Shown: one piece after another, positions 9,999 through 18,700 of the stretch
How positions within the stretch are numbered: the first letter of the stretch is position 1
How the letters are laid out: each line of letters starts with the position of its first letter
Origin: Desulfobulbaceae bacterium
GTDB taxonomy: Bacteria > Desulfobacterota > Desulfobulbia > Desulfobulbales > Desulfocapsaceae
Assembly (NCBI GenBank): GCA_004796425.1
Contig: QZLB01000039.1
Span: forward strand, 1-51,843
Length of the DNA: 51,843 bases
Direction of reading: 5' to 3'
Position numbers and translations under genes: made by a program
Notes under the pieces: generated by a model
Told to the model about the DNA's origin: nothing
The model's database searches: none
The model's input: the letters and a program-made list of their open reading frames with translations, nothing else

Positions 9999-10067
9999 CA
10001 GACACCAAGGGACTGATGATCGACCTCAGATCACCCCCCTTAGCATCTAATCAGAAGTAGTAGTGTG

Positions 10068-11453
10068 TTATTTACAGAGTGCCGCATGTAAGGCGCGCTG
10101 GGCTATGGCAAATTCGTCTCGCTCAACGATAAACTGCATATTGGTCTGGCGTGTTGTTTGCGATACCGCCAGGATATTGATACCATCCTGGGCGAGCGAC
10201 CCTGAGGCCTTGGCCATGATACCGGGTTGAGCGATATTTGAGCCAATGGCACAGACAATCGCCACCGGCCTGGCAGAAATTGTTTCAAACTTATCGGACA
10301 GTTCAGCCACCAGATGGGGGTTACAATCACTGTCAGTAATGATCAAATCAATGGTGTTGGCATTGGTCACTTTTGAGATGTAGGAGACATTGTGCTTCCT
10401 GAATATCTCCATGATTCTCATATCAAACCCGACCTCACCGACCATCCGTGTATCATGAACCTCCAGACAGGTCACAACATTGGACCCGGTTACGATCTCA
10501 ACCGTTGAGTGCGGTGCGATAAAGTCTTTGGTGATCAGTGTTCCGGGATGATCGGGGTCAAAGGCGTTTTTAACCCGAATTGGAATAGAGGCGATCTCAA
10601 GAGGCTTTGAAGCCTTGGGGTGTATTGCTTCCATCCCCACATCCGCCAGCTGATCAGCTACATCGTAGTTGGTGTTGCAAACCGGGTGAACCTCCTGTTC
10701 TCCCACGGTGAGCGGATCGCCGGAACAAAGATGGTACTCTTTATGGATGATTGCCTCATCGGCATCCAGCAGCACCGCCACCTTTGAGAACGTTACCTCG
10801 GAATATCCCCGGTCAAACTCCCTCATGATCCCCTCGGTGCCTTTGGTGTAGCCGGTGGCGAAGCAGACTGATGAAAACGGATCAATTGAACTGAAACTGT
10901 CTTGAATCCTCCGATCAATTGTCAATTGTCTGCCATCATCCCAACCACTCAAATCGACAAATGTTGCCTCATATCCTCGATTCTGGATAATGTTTGCAGA
11001 ATTGAAGGCACTGTGCATTTCACCCAGGGACGCAAGGAGCTCCCGGGCTGCCAATAACAGCTCTCCCCGCGATACATAACCAGAGGCCAGAACATTATCC
11101 ATTGAGCGGAGAATATTAATTGCCTGGTCAATGCGATCCTCGATAAAATCATTGGCCGCCGGCAAGTCAAGGCCGGCCGAGACAAAACCCTCATTTAATT
11201 CAAATAGCCGATCCCGCAGTAAGAGCATTTTTTGCGGATAATTTTTCTGCTGTTCAAACAGTTCATAAATTCCTGGCTTCCCAGTTTTTTTATGCTCCAG
11301 CAGTTCATTGGTCACTCCGGCATAAGCCGACACCACATACACTCTGCCAAAAACGTCTGCTTCATTGCGAAGAATGATATTGTTAATTATCTCAGGGAAA
11401 CGAGACATTGATGTCCCGCCAATTTTCTCAACACGTAAGTCTTTTCCATTCAT
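10068..11453 (-). CDS. ask: Aspartate kinase, ectoine-operon (Ask_Ect) type
   Basis: 461 aa. It phosphorylates L-aspartate, the first step to lysine, threonine, methionine and, in some bacteria, ectoine. The N-terminus reads VEKIGGTSMSRF where ordinary LysC enzymes have KFGGTS; this, together with VVSAYAGVTNELLEHKKTG, the FDRGYSEVTF block and the IHKEYHL block, is the pattern of the aspartokinases encoded in ectoine operons. Two ACT domains follow, about 335-380 and 395-450 (VCAIGSN), as is normal. No ectA, ectB or ectC is visible here, so the enzyme may serve general amino-acid synthesis or the ectoine genes may lie elsewhere. It is the last gene of the minus-strand block but is separated by 265 bases from the kinase gene at 11719, a gap with no obvious gene or terminator, so it may have its own promoter. 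Confidence 0.88.
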   Translation of the reverse strand: MNGKDLRVEKIGGTSMSRFPEIINNIILRNEADVFGRVYVVSAYAGVTNELLEHKKTGKPGIYELFEQQKNYPQKMLLLRDRLFELNEGFVSAGLDLPAANDFIEDRIDQAINILRSMDNVLASGYVSRGELLLAARELLASLGEMHSAFNSANIIQNRGYEATFVDLSGWDDGRQLTIDRRIQDSFSSIDPFSSVCFATGYTKGTEGIMREFDRGYSEVTFSKVAVLLDADEAIIHKEYHLCSGDPLTVGEQEVHPVCNTNYDVADQLADVGMEAIHPKASKPLEIASIPIRVKNAFDPDHPGTLITKDFIAPHSTVEIVTGSNVVTCLEVHDTRMVGEVGFDMRIMEIFRKHNVSYISKVTNANTIDLIITDSDCNPHLVAELSDKFETISARPVAIVCAIGSNIAQPGIMAKASGSLAQDGINILAVSQTTRQTNMQFIVERDEFAIAQRALHAALCK

Positions 11454-11718
11454 CTGTTATTCCATGCCTATTAACAGCCTGAACCAGCAGAAATGCAGGT
11501 TAAAACTGACTGAAGTGATTTTCTGCAGCGATCGAGTCTCGCTACCAGCTAATCAGAAAAACGTTCTATTCATTATCTGTTGAAAACTGCTACCAGGTAT
11601 TACTGGGGAGTTCACCATACAATTGTTGAGAAGAAAATTCCAGCTCTGAAAACCAATTTCGCCTTAAGGCGCTGGTGATTCTGCAGCAACCGATGCATCA
11701 AAGGACCAAAACAGATTG

Positions 11719-13206
11719 TCAGATCATCTGCTTCTCAATACCACTGACCAGCGGGAAGCTCAGGGTGAACGTGGTGCCAGCTCCGGGTTCGGAATCGACT
11801 TCAATATATCCCTGGTGAGCTTCCACGACCTCTTTTACAAGAGCCAAACCGAGTCCCGAACCACTGATATGACGGGTAGCCTTTCCTTTGACCCGATAGA
11901 AGCGATCGAAGATATGAGGTATATCCTCACTACTGATACCAATTCCCGAGTCCTGGAAATCTAAACTGACAAAGCCACCTGAAACCGCTACGTTGATCGC
12001 AACATTGCCACCATCAGGGGTGTATTTTACGGCGTTGGAAACAATATTCCCAATAGCCGTCCGGATATGATCATAATCGACATTGAACGACCACTCTACG
12101 TCGCTGGGAGTATAATTGATTGTTATGTTTTTTGCCTCGGCTTGCGGAAGTGCGACTTCGACGATTTCTTCAATGATCTGATGCCCGCGCACCGGTTCAA
12201 GATTGAAGACCACCGTACCACTCTCAATTTTTGACAAGTTCAACAGATTATCGATTAATCGCAACAGATCTTTGGTACGCACAGTCATCCTGCCGTGCAG
12301 CTTATTGCAAGAAAATTCGGCTTCATACTTACAATCAACCTGCAGGGCATAGATCATCTGCTCGATCGATGCCAGAGGGGATTTTAGTTCATGCGCCACC
12401 ATCGCGACAAAATCGGATTTCATCCGATCTATTTCTTTGTTGGTGGAAATATCTTCAAAAGTGGTCACCGATCCCATGACATCTCCGGCAGAGGAAAGTA
12501 CCGGTGCACAATGTGCGCGGAGAAACCTTCGCGACACACTGCCCGGCTGAAACTCACGTGAAACAACCGTGCCTCGACCGATGGCTTCATGAACCATGGC
12601 CAGCGCATTGTCATCTGAGATGGAATCTTCAAGCGGTTTGCCGATAACCGGATCTGTCTGAATCTCAAGCAATTTGATTGCCGCCGGATTATGGTGAACC
12701 ACGACTGCGTCGGGATCGGTCACAATAACCGCTTCTACCATACAGGCAAAAACGGTATTCAATCGACTCTTCTCCTGTTGAATCGCAGCCAAACTCAGTG
12801 ATTTTTCCTCTCTGAGTTTTTCCGCTTCTGTTTCGAGGGCCTGCTTTTCGACTGCCCGCTCAACGACAATTCGAATATAATCGGGGGTAAACGGTTTGCC
12901 TACAAAGTCGAAGGCGCCATGCTTCATGGCGGTTACCGCCTTTGAGACCGTAGCAAATCCCGTAACCACAATCACCTGGATCTGCGGTTCATGCTCTTTT
13001 ATCCACTCAAGCACACCAAAGCCATCAATACCGGGCATCATCAAATCAAGCAAAACTACATCAAAGCCATCTTGCTTGATGCACTCTATCCCCTCTTCCC
13101 CACTCTCAGCTTTGGTAATGGTATAGCCTCGACCTGCAAGGGCTCGCTCCACGCCTTCGCGAATAACCTTTTCATCATCGACTATCAGAACTCTCACGTC
13201 ACTCAT
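11719..13206 (-). CDS. REC-PAS-histidine kinase (response regulator/kinase fusion)
   Basis: 495 aa, cytoplasmic. Order: receiver 1-120 (phospho-Asp about 53 in VVLLDLMMPGIDG); a coiled-coil linker about 120-155; PAS about 155-265 (CMVEAVIVTDPDAVVVHHNPAA); HisKA about 275-345 with the H-box FVAMVAHELKSPL; HATPase about 390-490 with the N box NIVSNAVKYT and G boxes DSGIGI and GSGLGLALVKE. A receiver ahead of a kinase suggests that another kinase switches this one on, for example the PAS kinase at 20819. It follows the single-domain regulator (13295) by 88 bases and closes the signalling half of the Hdr/MetF block. No DNA-binding domain is present, so its output must go through another protein. 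Confidence 0.9.
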   Translation of the reverse strand: MSDVRVLIVDDEKVIREGVERALAGRGYTITKAESGEEGIECIKQDGFDVVLLDLMMPGIDGFGVLEWIKEHEPQIQVIVVTGFATVSKAVTAMKHGAFDFVGKPFTPDYIRIVVERAVEKQALETEAEKLREEKSLSLAAIQQEKSRLNTVFACMVEAVIVTDPDAVVVHHNPAAIKLLEIQTDPVIGKPLEDSISDDNALAMVHEAIGRGTVVSREFQPGSVSRRFLRAHCAPVLSSAGDVMGSVTTFEDISTNKEIDRMKSDFVAMVAHELKSPLASIEQMIYALQVDCKYEAEFSCNKLHGRMTVRTKDLLRLIDNLLNLSKIESGTVVFNLEPVRGHQIIEEIVEVALPQAEAKNITINYTPSDVEWSFNVDYDHIRTAIGNIVSNAVKYTPDGGNVAINVAVSGGFVSLDFQDSGIGISSEDIPHIFDRFYRVKGKATRHISGSGLGLALVKEVVEAHQGYIEVDSEPGAGTTFTLSFPLVSGIEKQMI

Positions 13207-13294
13207 CAGACCCTACTCCCAACCACCGTCCATAGCAACCACCGGCAGCCTGATTAAAAGCACCAACCGGTGGTTATCTGGAGGCAATTCCGGT

Positions 13295-13681
13295 TTACTT
13301 CAGCCAGCTCTGGATGCGCTCAAGCAACTCCTGAGGTTCCACCGGCTTCGGCATATAGTCTTCGGCTTCACTCTCAAGCATGTCACGATGCGTATAGGTA
13401 CTGGTGGTGACCCGATCAGCGACTGCGGTCAGGAGAATGATTGGGATTTCTTTTGTCGCTCCATCACCTTTGAGTTTAGCGCAGGCTTCGTGACCGTTCA
13501 TAACGGGCATCATCACATCAAGTACGATCAGATCAGGCTTCTTTTCCGCAACTGCTTCCAAACCTTCCTGGCCGTCATAGGCTACCCGGACATCATAACC
13601 ACCGCTCTCAACGATCACTTTCACTGCTTCAACAAAATCAGGGTCATCATCAATCAGCAGGATTTCCTTTTTTTCTGCCAT
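13295..13681 (-). CDS. Single-domain response regulator (CheY-like)
   Basis: 128 aa, only a receiver domain: IDDDPDF holds the acidic pair, LIVLDVMMPVMNG the phospho-Asp, LLTAVAD the conserved Thr and MPKPVEP the conserved Lys. I place the start at ATG 13679-13681, which is preceded at 5 bases by GGAGGA; an upstream in-frame start at 13732 would overlap metF and has no ribosome site. With no output domain it must pass phosphate on or bind a partner. It lies 43 bases after metF, within the Hdr/MetF block, so it may be a phosphorelay intermediate between the PAS kinase at 20819 and the REC-kinase at 11719, or may act directly on the enzyme complex (inference). Confidence 0.9.
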   Translation of the reverse strand: MAEKKEILLIDDDPDFVEAVKVIVESGGYDVRVAYDGQEGLEAVAEKKPDLIVLDVMMPVMNGHEACAKLKGDGATKEIPIILLTAVADRVTTSTYTHRDMLESEAEDYMPKPVEPQELLERIQSWLK

Positions 13682-13724
13682 ATTCTCCTCCATTAAAGTG
13701 ATGCAGCATGTTGTAAATGGTTCC

Positions 13725-14651
13725 TTATTCAATTACCGGCCGCGGGAGTAATCCTGCGCCACCGATAATCTCATTTAGTTTCTCCTCCCACTCAATCGCC
13801 ATCACGTGTACCCCGGCGATTCCCTCCATCTCCTTGAGCTCATGTATCTGCTCAATGCACATTTCTATTCCTTTTTCAGCTTGCTTTTCCTTGGGTTCAT
13901 CAGCTATTCGCTTGATCACTGCTTCCGGTATATCAATACCGGCAACCATCCGATTCATGAATTTCGCCATACCCGCAGACTTTAAGGGGGTGACTCCTGC
14001 CAATATTTTTATCTTTTCGTGCAGGCCCTCTTTTTTTGCGTCCTCCATGTATTTGATAAAGGTTTCCATATTATAGATACACTGGGTTTGCACAAAATCA
14101 GCACCAGCATCGATTTTCAATTTCAGTCGCGGCACCCGAATGTCATACGGATCTGCAAACGGGTTCACTGCACAACCGATATAAAACTTCGGGGCCCCTT
14201 CAAGTTTCTCCCCAGACGGGAAGACCCCTTCATCACGCATGGTCTTAACCATGTGAATCAATTGCATGGAATCGATATCAAACACATTCTTGGCTTGAGG
14301 ATCATCACCAAATTTCTGGTGATCACCAGACAAACACAGCAGGTTTCTCACCCCAAGCGCTGATGCACCCAGCAGATCTGACTGGAGTGCTATTCGGTTC
14401 CGATCACGCACGACCATCTGAATAAGCGGTTCCACACCGGTTTCCCTGACCAGCATACATCCGGCAAGTGAACTCATCCGCACTACAGAGGTCTGATTAT
14501 CTGTCACATTGCAGGCATCCACATTGTCTTTTACATAGGCTGCCTTTTCCCTCACGACGTCGGGATCAGCCCCTCGCGGGGGACCGCATTCAGCAGTTAC
14601 AGAGAAATGACCCGCAGACAGCACCCGTTCAAGATTGCTTCCTGATTTCAT
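13725..14651 (-). CDS. metF: Methylene-tetrahydrofolate reductase, MetF subunit
   Basis: 308 aa, a FAD-dependent TIM barrel that reduces 5,10-methylene-THF to 5-methyl-THF (or the reverse) in the methyl branch of the Wood-Ljungdahl pathway. Key residues can be seen: Glu21 in TAECGPPR (the general acid corresponding to E. coli Glu28) and Asp110 in CLSGDH (the flavin-contacting Asp of the ALRGD motif), plus the QSDLLGASALG helix. The length is that of the short acetogen-type MetF, without an N-terminal NADH site, so it needs a partner for electrons. It overlaps metV by 1 base (TAATG), strong evidence of translational coupling to the MetV subunit and, through it, to the MvhD-Hdr electron chain upstream. 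Confidence 0.94.
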   Translation of the reverse strand: MKSGSNLERVLSAGHFSVTAECGPPRGADPDVVREKAAYVKDNVDACNVTDNQTSVVRMSSLAGCMLVRETGVEPLIQMVVRDRNRIALQSDLLGASALGVRNLLCLSGDHQKFGDDPQAKNVFDIDSMQLIHMVKTMRDEGVFPSGEKLEGAPKFYIGCAVNPFADPYDIRVPRLKLKIDAGADFVQTQCIYNMETFIKYMEDAKKEGLHEKIKILAGVTPLKSAGMAKFMNRMVAGIDIPEAVIKRIADEPKEKQAEKGIEMCIEQIHELKEMEGIAGVHVMAIEWEEKLNEIIGGAGLLPRPVIE

Positions 14652-15316
14652 TATATCATATCCTCCCTGAGAATACGGCGCGGACCTCCATCACGGGAAC
14701 TGTCCCAGCCTTTATAAGGTTTTATTTTTCCATAATTTTCCATTTGATCCAGAGACTTTAGTCGATCAATTATCAACTGCCAGCCGCACTTCACATCTTT
14801 GGAAATCTCACATTTCCCCTCCACAGATCCGCCGCAGGGTCCATGAAAAATCGACTTGGCACACCGAGTAACCGGGCAGATTCCACCAGTCAAATGCAGT
14901 ACGCAATCACCACATCCCTGACATCGCTCCGTCCATTCTCCCTGGCGCTCGGTAACGCCAAGAAATCCAGTGTTGATACCTGGCAAGATTGGTGTTTTGG
15001 AAAATTTCTCAGCTAGAAACTGGATTCCTGCACCACAGGCAATTGACAATACGGCCTGATACTCCTCCAAGTAGGGCCGCATCAGCTCCAGGTATTCAGG
15101 ATCGCACTGCCGTTCTAGACAGACTTCACGAATTTGCAGATTCTTCCCTTTTGCCTCGCGGGCTAGGCGCAGGGTTGATGAAAGCACCTGGACTTCTTTG
15201 TCACCACCGACCCTGCACACCGTTACACAGCCAAAACACCCGGCAACAATTATATTCTCGTAAGGCTCGAGCATCTCCAACAATTCTTCAATAGGTTTCG
15301 GGGTTCCGGTAATCAT
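14651..15316 (-). CDS. metV: MetV, zinc/Fe-S partner subunit of methylene-THF reductase
   Basis: 221 aa, the 'methylenetetrahydrofolate reductase C-terminal' family. It is very rich in Cys, arranged in sets: CFGCVTVC near the N-terminus (residues 27-34), CLERQC near 66-71, CGAG near 94, CQGCGDC near 137-143 and CPVTRC, CGG and CEISKDVKCGW near the C-terminus. In acetogens MetV forms a tight complex with MetF, bears zinc and Fe-S centres and is the path by which electrons reach the MetF flavin. It overlaps mvhD by 4 bases (ATGA type) and metF by 1 base. The gene order mvhD-metV-metF suggests that MvhD passes electrons to MetV, though the actual contacts cannot be read from sequence. Confidence 0.93.
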   Translation of the reverse strand: MITGTPKPIEELLEMLEPYENIIVAGCFGCVTVCRVGGDKEVQVLSSTLRLAREAKGKNLQIREVCLERQCDPEYLELMRPYLEEYQAVLSIACGAGIQFLAEKFSKTPILPGINTGFLGVTERQGEWTERCQGCGDCVLHLTGGICPVTRCAKSIFHGPCGGSVEGKCEISKDVKCGWQLIIDRLKSLDQMENYGKIKPYKGWDSSRDGGPRRILREDMI

Positions 15317-15765
15317 GATTCAACCTCCTGGACAGGTTGGGAGTTCCCACTCCTGGCTTTATTGATTGGGCTTTGCCCGATAGTGCTGATAATTTCGACA
15401 AACTCGTTTGCAAAGGCGGCAAATTTCGCTCCCTCTCCCGCACTCAGGTTATACATTCTGACCCGATCAGGACCAATTTCGATCTGCTCAAGAATCTGAT
15501 ACACCCGTTCTACCCGGGCACGAGCTCTTATATTGCCATTTACATAGTGACAATCACCCTCAAGGCAACCGACCACCATTACCCCATCTGCACCATTCTC
15601 AAACGCTTTGAGCAAGAGAGACTCATCGATCCTGCCAGTACAGGGCAGCATCACGATGCTAGTTTCCGGAGGATATGACCGTCTTTCCGAACCTGCCAGG
15701 TCCGCTGCGGTATACGCTCAGTGTTTGCAGGCAAAAACGATGATATTGGGTGAAAAATCACTCAT
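15313..15765 (-). CDS. mvhD: MvhD-type hydrogenase/Hdr iron-sulfur subunit, selenocysteine-containing
   Basis: 150 aa if the in-frame TGA at 15718-15720 is read as selenocysteine (residue 16). The sequence before and after it is one continuous MvhD protein: IIVFACKH-U-AYTAADLAG, then the conserved PCTGRID and VVGCLEGDCHY. Most MvhD proteins have CxxC where this has C13-x-x-U16, so the UGA sits at a conserved Cys position; the archaeal homologue VhuD is a known selenoprotein. The start ATG 15763-15765 shares one base with the hdrA stop (TAATG). Without read-through the only start after the TGA, at 15654, would drop the CxxU motif. A SECIS-like hairpin lies right after the TGA. MvhD carries a [2Fe-2S] cluster and links HdrA to a partner, here MetV. 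Sec genes (selA, selB, selC) are not in the window. Confidence 0.88.
15689..15703 (-). promoter_or_regulatory. SECIS-like hairpin downstream of the mvhD UGA
   Basis: On the mRNA, 14 bases after the UGA, GGACC-UGGCA-GGUUC folds into a 5-bp stem (one G-U pair) with a small loop containing GG. Bacterial SECIS elements are short stem-loops at about 10-20 bases from the UGA with a G-rich apical loop bound by SelB; in E. coli fdhF the loop GG lies 19-20 bases after the UGA, here 21-22. The fold was drawn by eye and not computed. Confidence 0.6.
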
Positions 15766-18700
15766 TAGTCCCCTCCATTGACATTTGCATACGCTTTTTC
15801 GTTATATGATTGCAGTTTGGCTGCCAGATTTTTATCTTCGAACCTCCCCATGGAAATGACCTTTGCAGGACATTCTGCAACACAGATTCCACACCCCTGG
15901 CATAATGCCGGATTGATATAAGCGGTATGTTCCTCGTTAATCTCCGGCACCCCATAGGGACATGCCCGTACACACGTGAGACAGACTGCACAATTATCAG
16001 GTTCGACAGTTGAATACACCCCAGACAGTTTCAACTTTTTCTTGGATAAAATGGTCGTTGCCCGGGCCACCGCTGCCTGAGCCTGCGCTATGGTCTCGCT
16101 CACATTCTTTGGACCATGGGCGGTACCAGCCATGAACAATCCCTCACTGGGCAGATCGACCGGCCGAAGTTTGGCGTGAGCTTCAATAAAAAAGCCATGT
16201 TCATTTCTTGGAATTCTAAGCATTGAGGCTAGTTCCTCGGTGTCAACAGGAGTCATTCCTGTTGAGAGTACCAGGATATCAGGGGTAAATTCGATCTGAT
16301 GATTAATTGAAGGATCCACTACAGAAATGGACAACTCATCCTGCGCTGCCTCAACTGCCGGTGGCGCGTTCGCTGGATCATACTGGATGAAATTGATCCC
16401 TGCCAGGCGGGCCTGCCGATAGTCAAGCTCCCCCAGTCCGTAGCATCTCATATCGCGATAGAGGACATCTACCCGGGCCTCGGGGTTGAGTTGTTTTAGT
16501 TTTAACCCGTTTTTGACTGCGTGGTTACAGCAGACCCGTGAGCAGTAATCCAGATGTTCCTCACACCGCGAACCGGCACATTGAATCATAACCACCGAGC
16601 GTAACTCCTGGGCTTGCGTTGGTTCATCGATCAGTAGCTGTTCAAAATCGGTCTGAGTGATGACTCGATCTAATTCGTTTAAACCATAGATGTCTGGCCG
16701 TGATTCAGTTGCTCCGGTTGCCAGCAGTATTGCGCCATGTTTAATAATCCGCGAGCCACCGGTCGGAGTGATGATCTCAGTCTCAAAAGAGCCGACAAAA
16801 CCACCCTGATCAATAACCGCCGCATTGGTAAAAACCTTGATATTCTCATTACCAAGCACCTTCATCTCAAGGCTTTCAAGGAAGGGCGCAAAATCCTGGC
16901 CATCCCAACTTCTCTTCAAGTTTCTCACCTGTCCGCCAAGACGGGGTTGCTGCTCGACCAGATAGACACCAAAACCCTGATCAGCCGCCTCCAGTGCCGC
17001 ACTCATCCCGGCAACACCACCACCGATCACTAACAGACTCGATTCCACGTCGAATTCCAATTCGGTCAACGGTTTTGCCTGGGCAGCGTTCGCCACCGCC
17101 ATACGCATCAACCGTCGAGATTTTTCTGTGGCTTTTTCCGGTTCAGTCGGGTGTACCCAACTGCAGTGGTCCCGGATATTCGCCATATCAAAATAGTATT
17201 TATTCAAGCCGGCCTGCCTCAGGGTGGACATGAAGAGCGGCTCATGGGTTGTCGGCGAACAGGCCGCCACCACAACCCGGTTCAGTTGGTGCTCTTCAAT
17301 GATATCTTTCATCTGCTCCTGGGAATCCTGGGAGCAGGTGTAGAGCGGCTTATCGGTATAAACGACCCCCGGCAGGGTTTGCGCATAGGCTTCCACGTCT
17401 TCAACATCAACGACCGAGGCGATATTGGAACCGCAGTGACAGACAAACACACCAATTCTCAGCTCTTCACCCGGCTCCTCAATTTTTTCTTGTGGCAGTG
17501 TTTCTTCAGAGAGCATCGTACCTCTTACTTTGGCCAGACTGGCAGATGCTGCTTGTGCCGCTCCCGATGCCTCACTTACCGTCTCTGGAATATCTTTGGG
17601 ACCGTTAAAAGCACCGCTGACGTACACTCCGGGCCGCGAAGTGGCCAGTGGTGTAAAACCATCGGTGACCGCAAAGCCAAAACGATCCAGTTCGATATCA
17701 AGCTGCTCTGCCAGCCCTCTGGTTTTATCAGAGACCTGAATCCCAACCGAGAGTACAATCATCTCAAAAGTTTCTACCTGGCGCACTCCGTTTTGATCGA
17801 TATAGCGAACTTCCAGATCATTGCTGATTGGGTCCTCAAAAACCCTGCTGATCATAGCCCGCTGGTATCGAATACCGTTTTCTTTGGCCCGTTCAACATA
17901 GTTGTCGAAGTTCTTGCCAAATGAGCGCATATCGATATAGAAGATGGTCGGTTCAATGTTGGCATCATGTTCACGGGCAATAAATGCTTCCTTGGTCGCA
18001 TACATGCAGCACACTGAGGAGCAATAATCACGGTTGCATGACACATCCCGCGAGCCCACGCATTGGACCCAGGCCACCTTCCGGGGATGACTCCCATCGG
18101 AGGGCCGGGATACAGTTCCCGAGGTAGGACCAGAGGCGGAAAGTAACCGCTCAAACTCTATGGAAGTGACCACATTGGGATATTCCCCATAACCATATTC
18201 ACCCCGAAGTTTTGCATCAAAAACTTCAATTCCCGGTGAGAATATGATCGAGCCGACCTCTATTTCCCGACTGGAGCCGAGCTGCTTGTAATCAATGGCT
18301 CCAACACCGCAGATCGTCTGGCAGGTACCACAGAAGTCGGTATTGAGTTTGACGCAGCTCTCTTCACTAATCACCGGTACACGTGGCACTGCCTGAGGGT
18401 AAAAAATGTTTACCGGTTTTCTCTGATCGAGCCCCTCATTAAATTCATTGAGCAACGGTTGGGGCTCTTTATCCGTGAGTTTATCAATTGCCAGAAAATC
18501 TGTCGGACAGACCGAGATACAGCTTCCGCACACCTGGCATGCATCAAGCTTGACTTCGACACCCTGGTCAGTGAGCTTCAAGGCAGATGGCCCCATTACT
18601 TTGTCACACATGATCGTGCAGAGACCACAACGGATACATCGTCCCCGATCTTCAGCATGTATTTTTTTCAAAACCTCTGATCGTGAGTGTAACGCCACTC

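Noticed and set aside
13682-13732. Extended start of the single-domain response regulator at 13732
   Set aside because: It overlaps the end of metF and lacks a ribosome site; ATG 13681 has GGAGGA.
15652-15720. mvhD as a pseudogene broken by a stop codon
   Set aside because: The protein matches MvhD on both sides of the TGA, the TGA falls on a conserved Cys, overlaps with both neighbours are intact and a SECIS-like hairpin follows; selenocysteine explains this better.
17151-17924. A 257-codon open frame on the plus strand inside hdrA
   Set aside because: It is antisense to a well-supported gene, has no ribosome site or recognisable domain, and long chance frames are expected opposite GC-balanced coding sequence.
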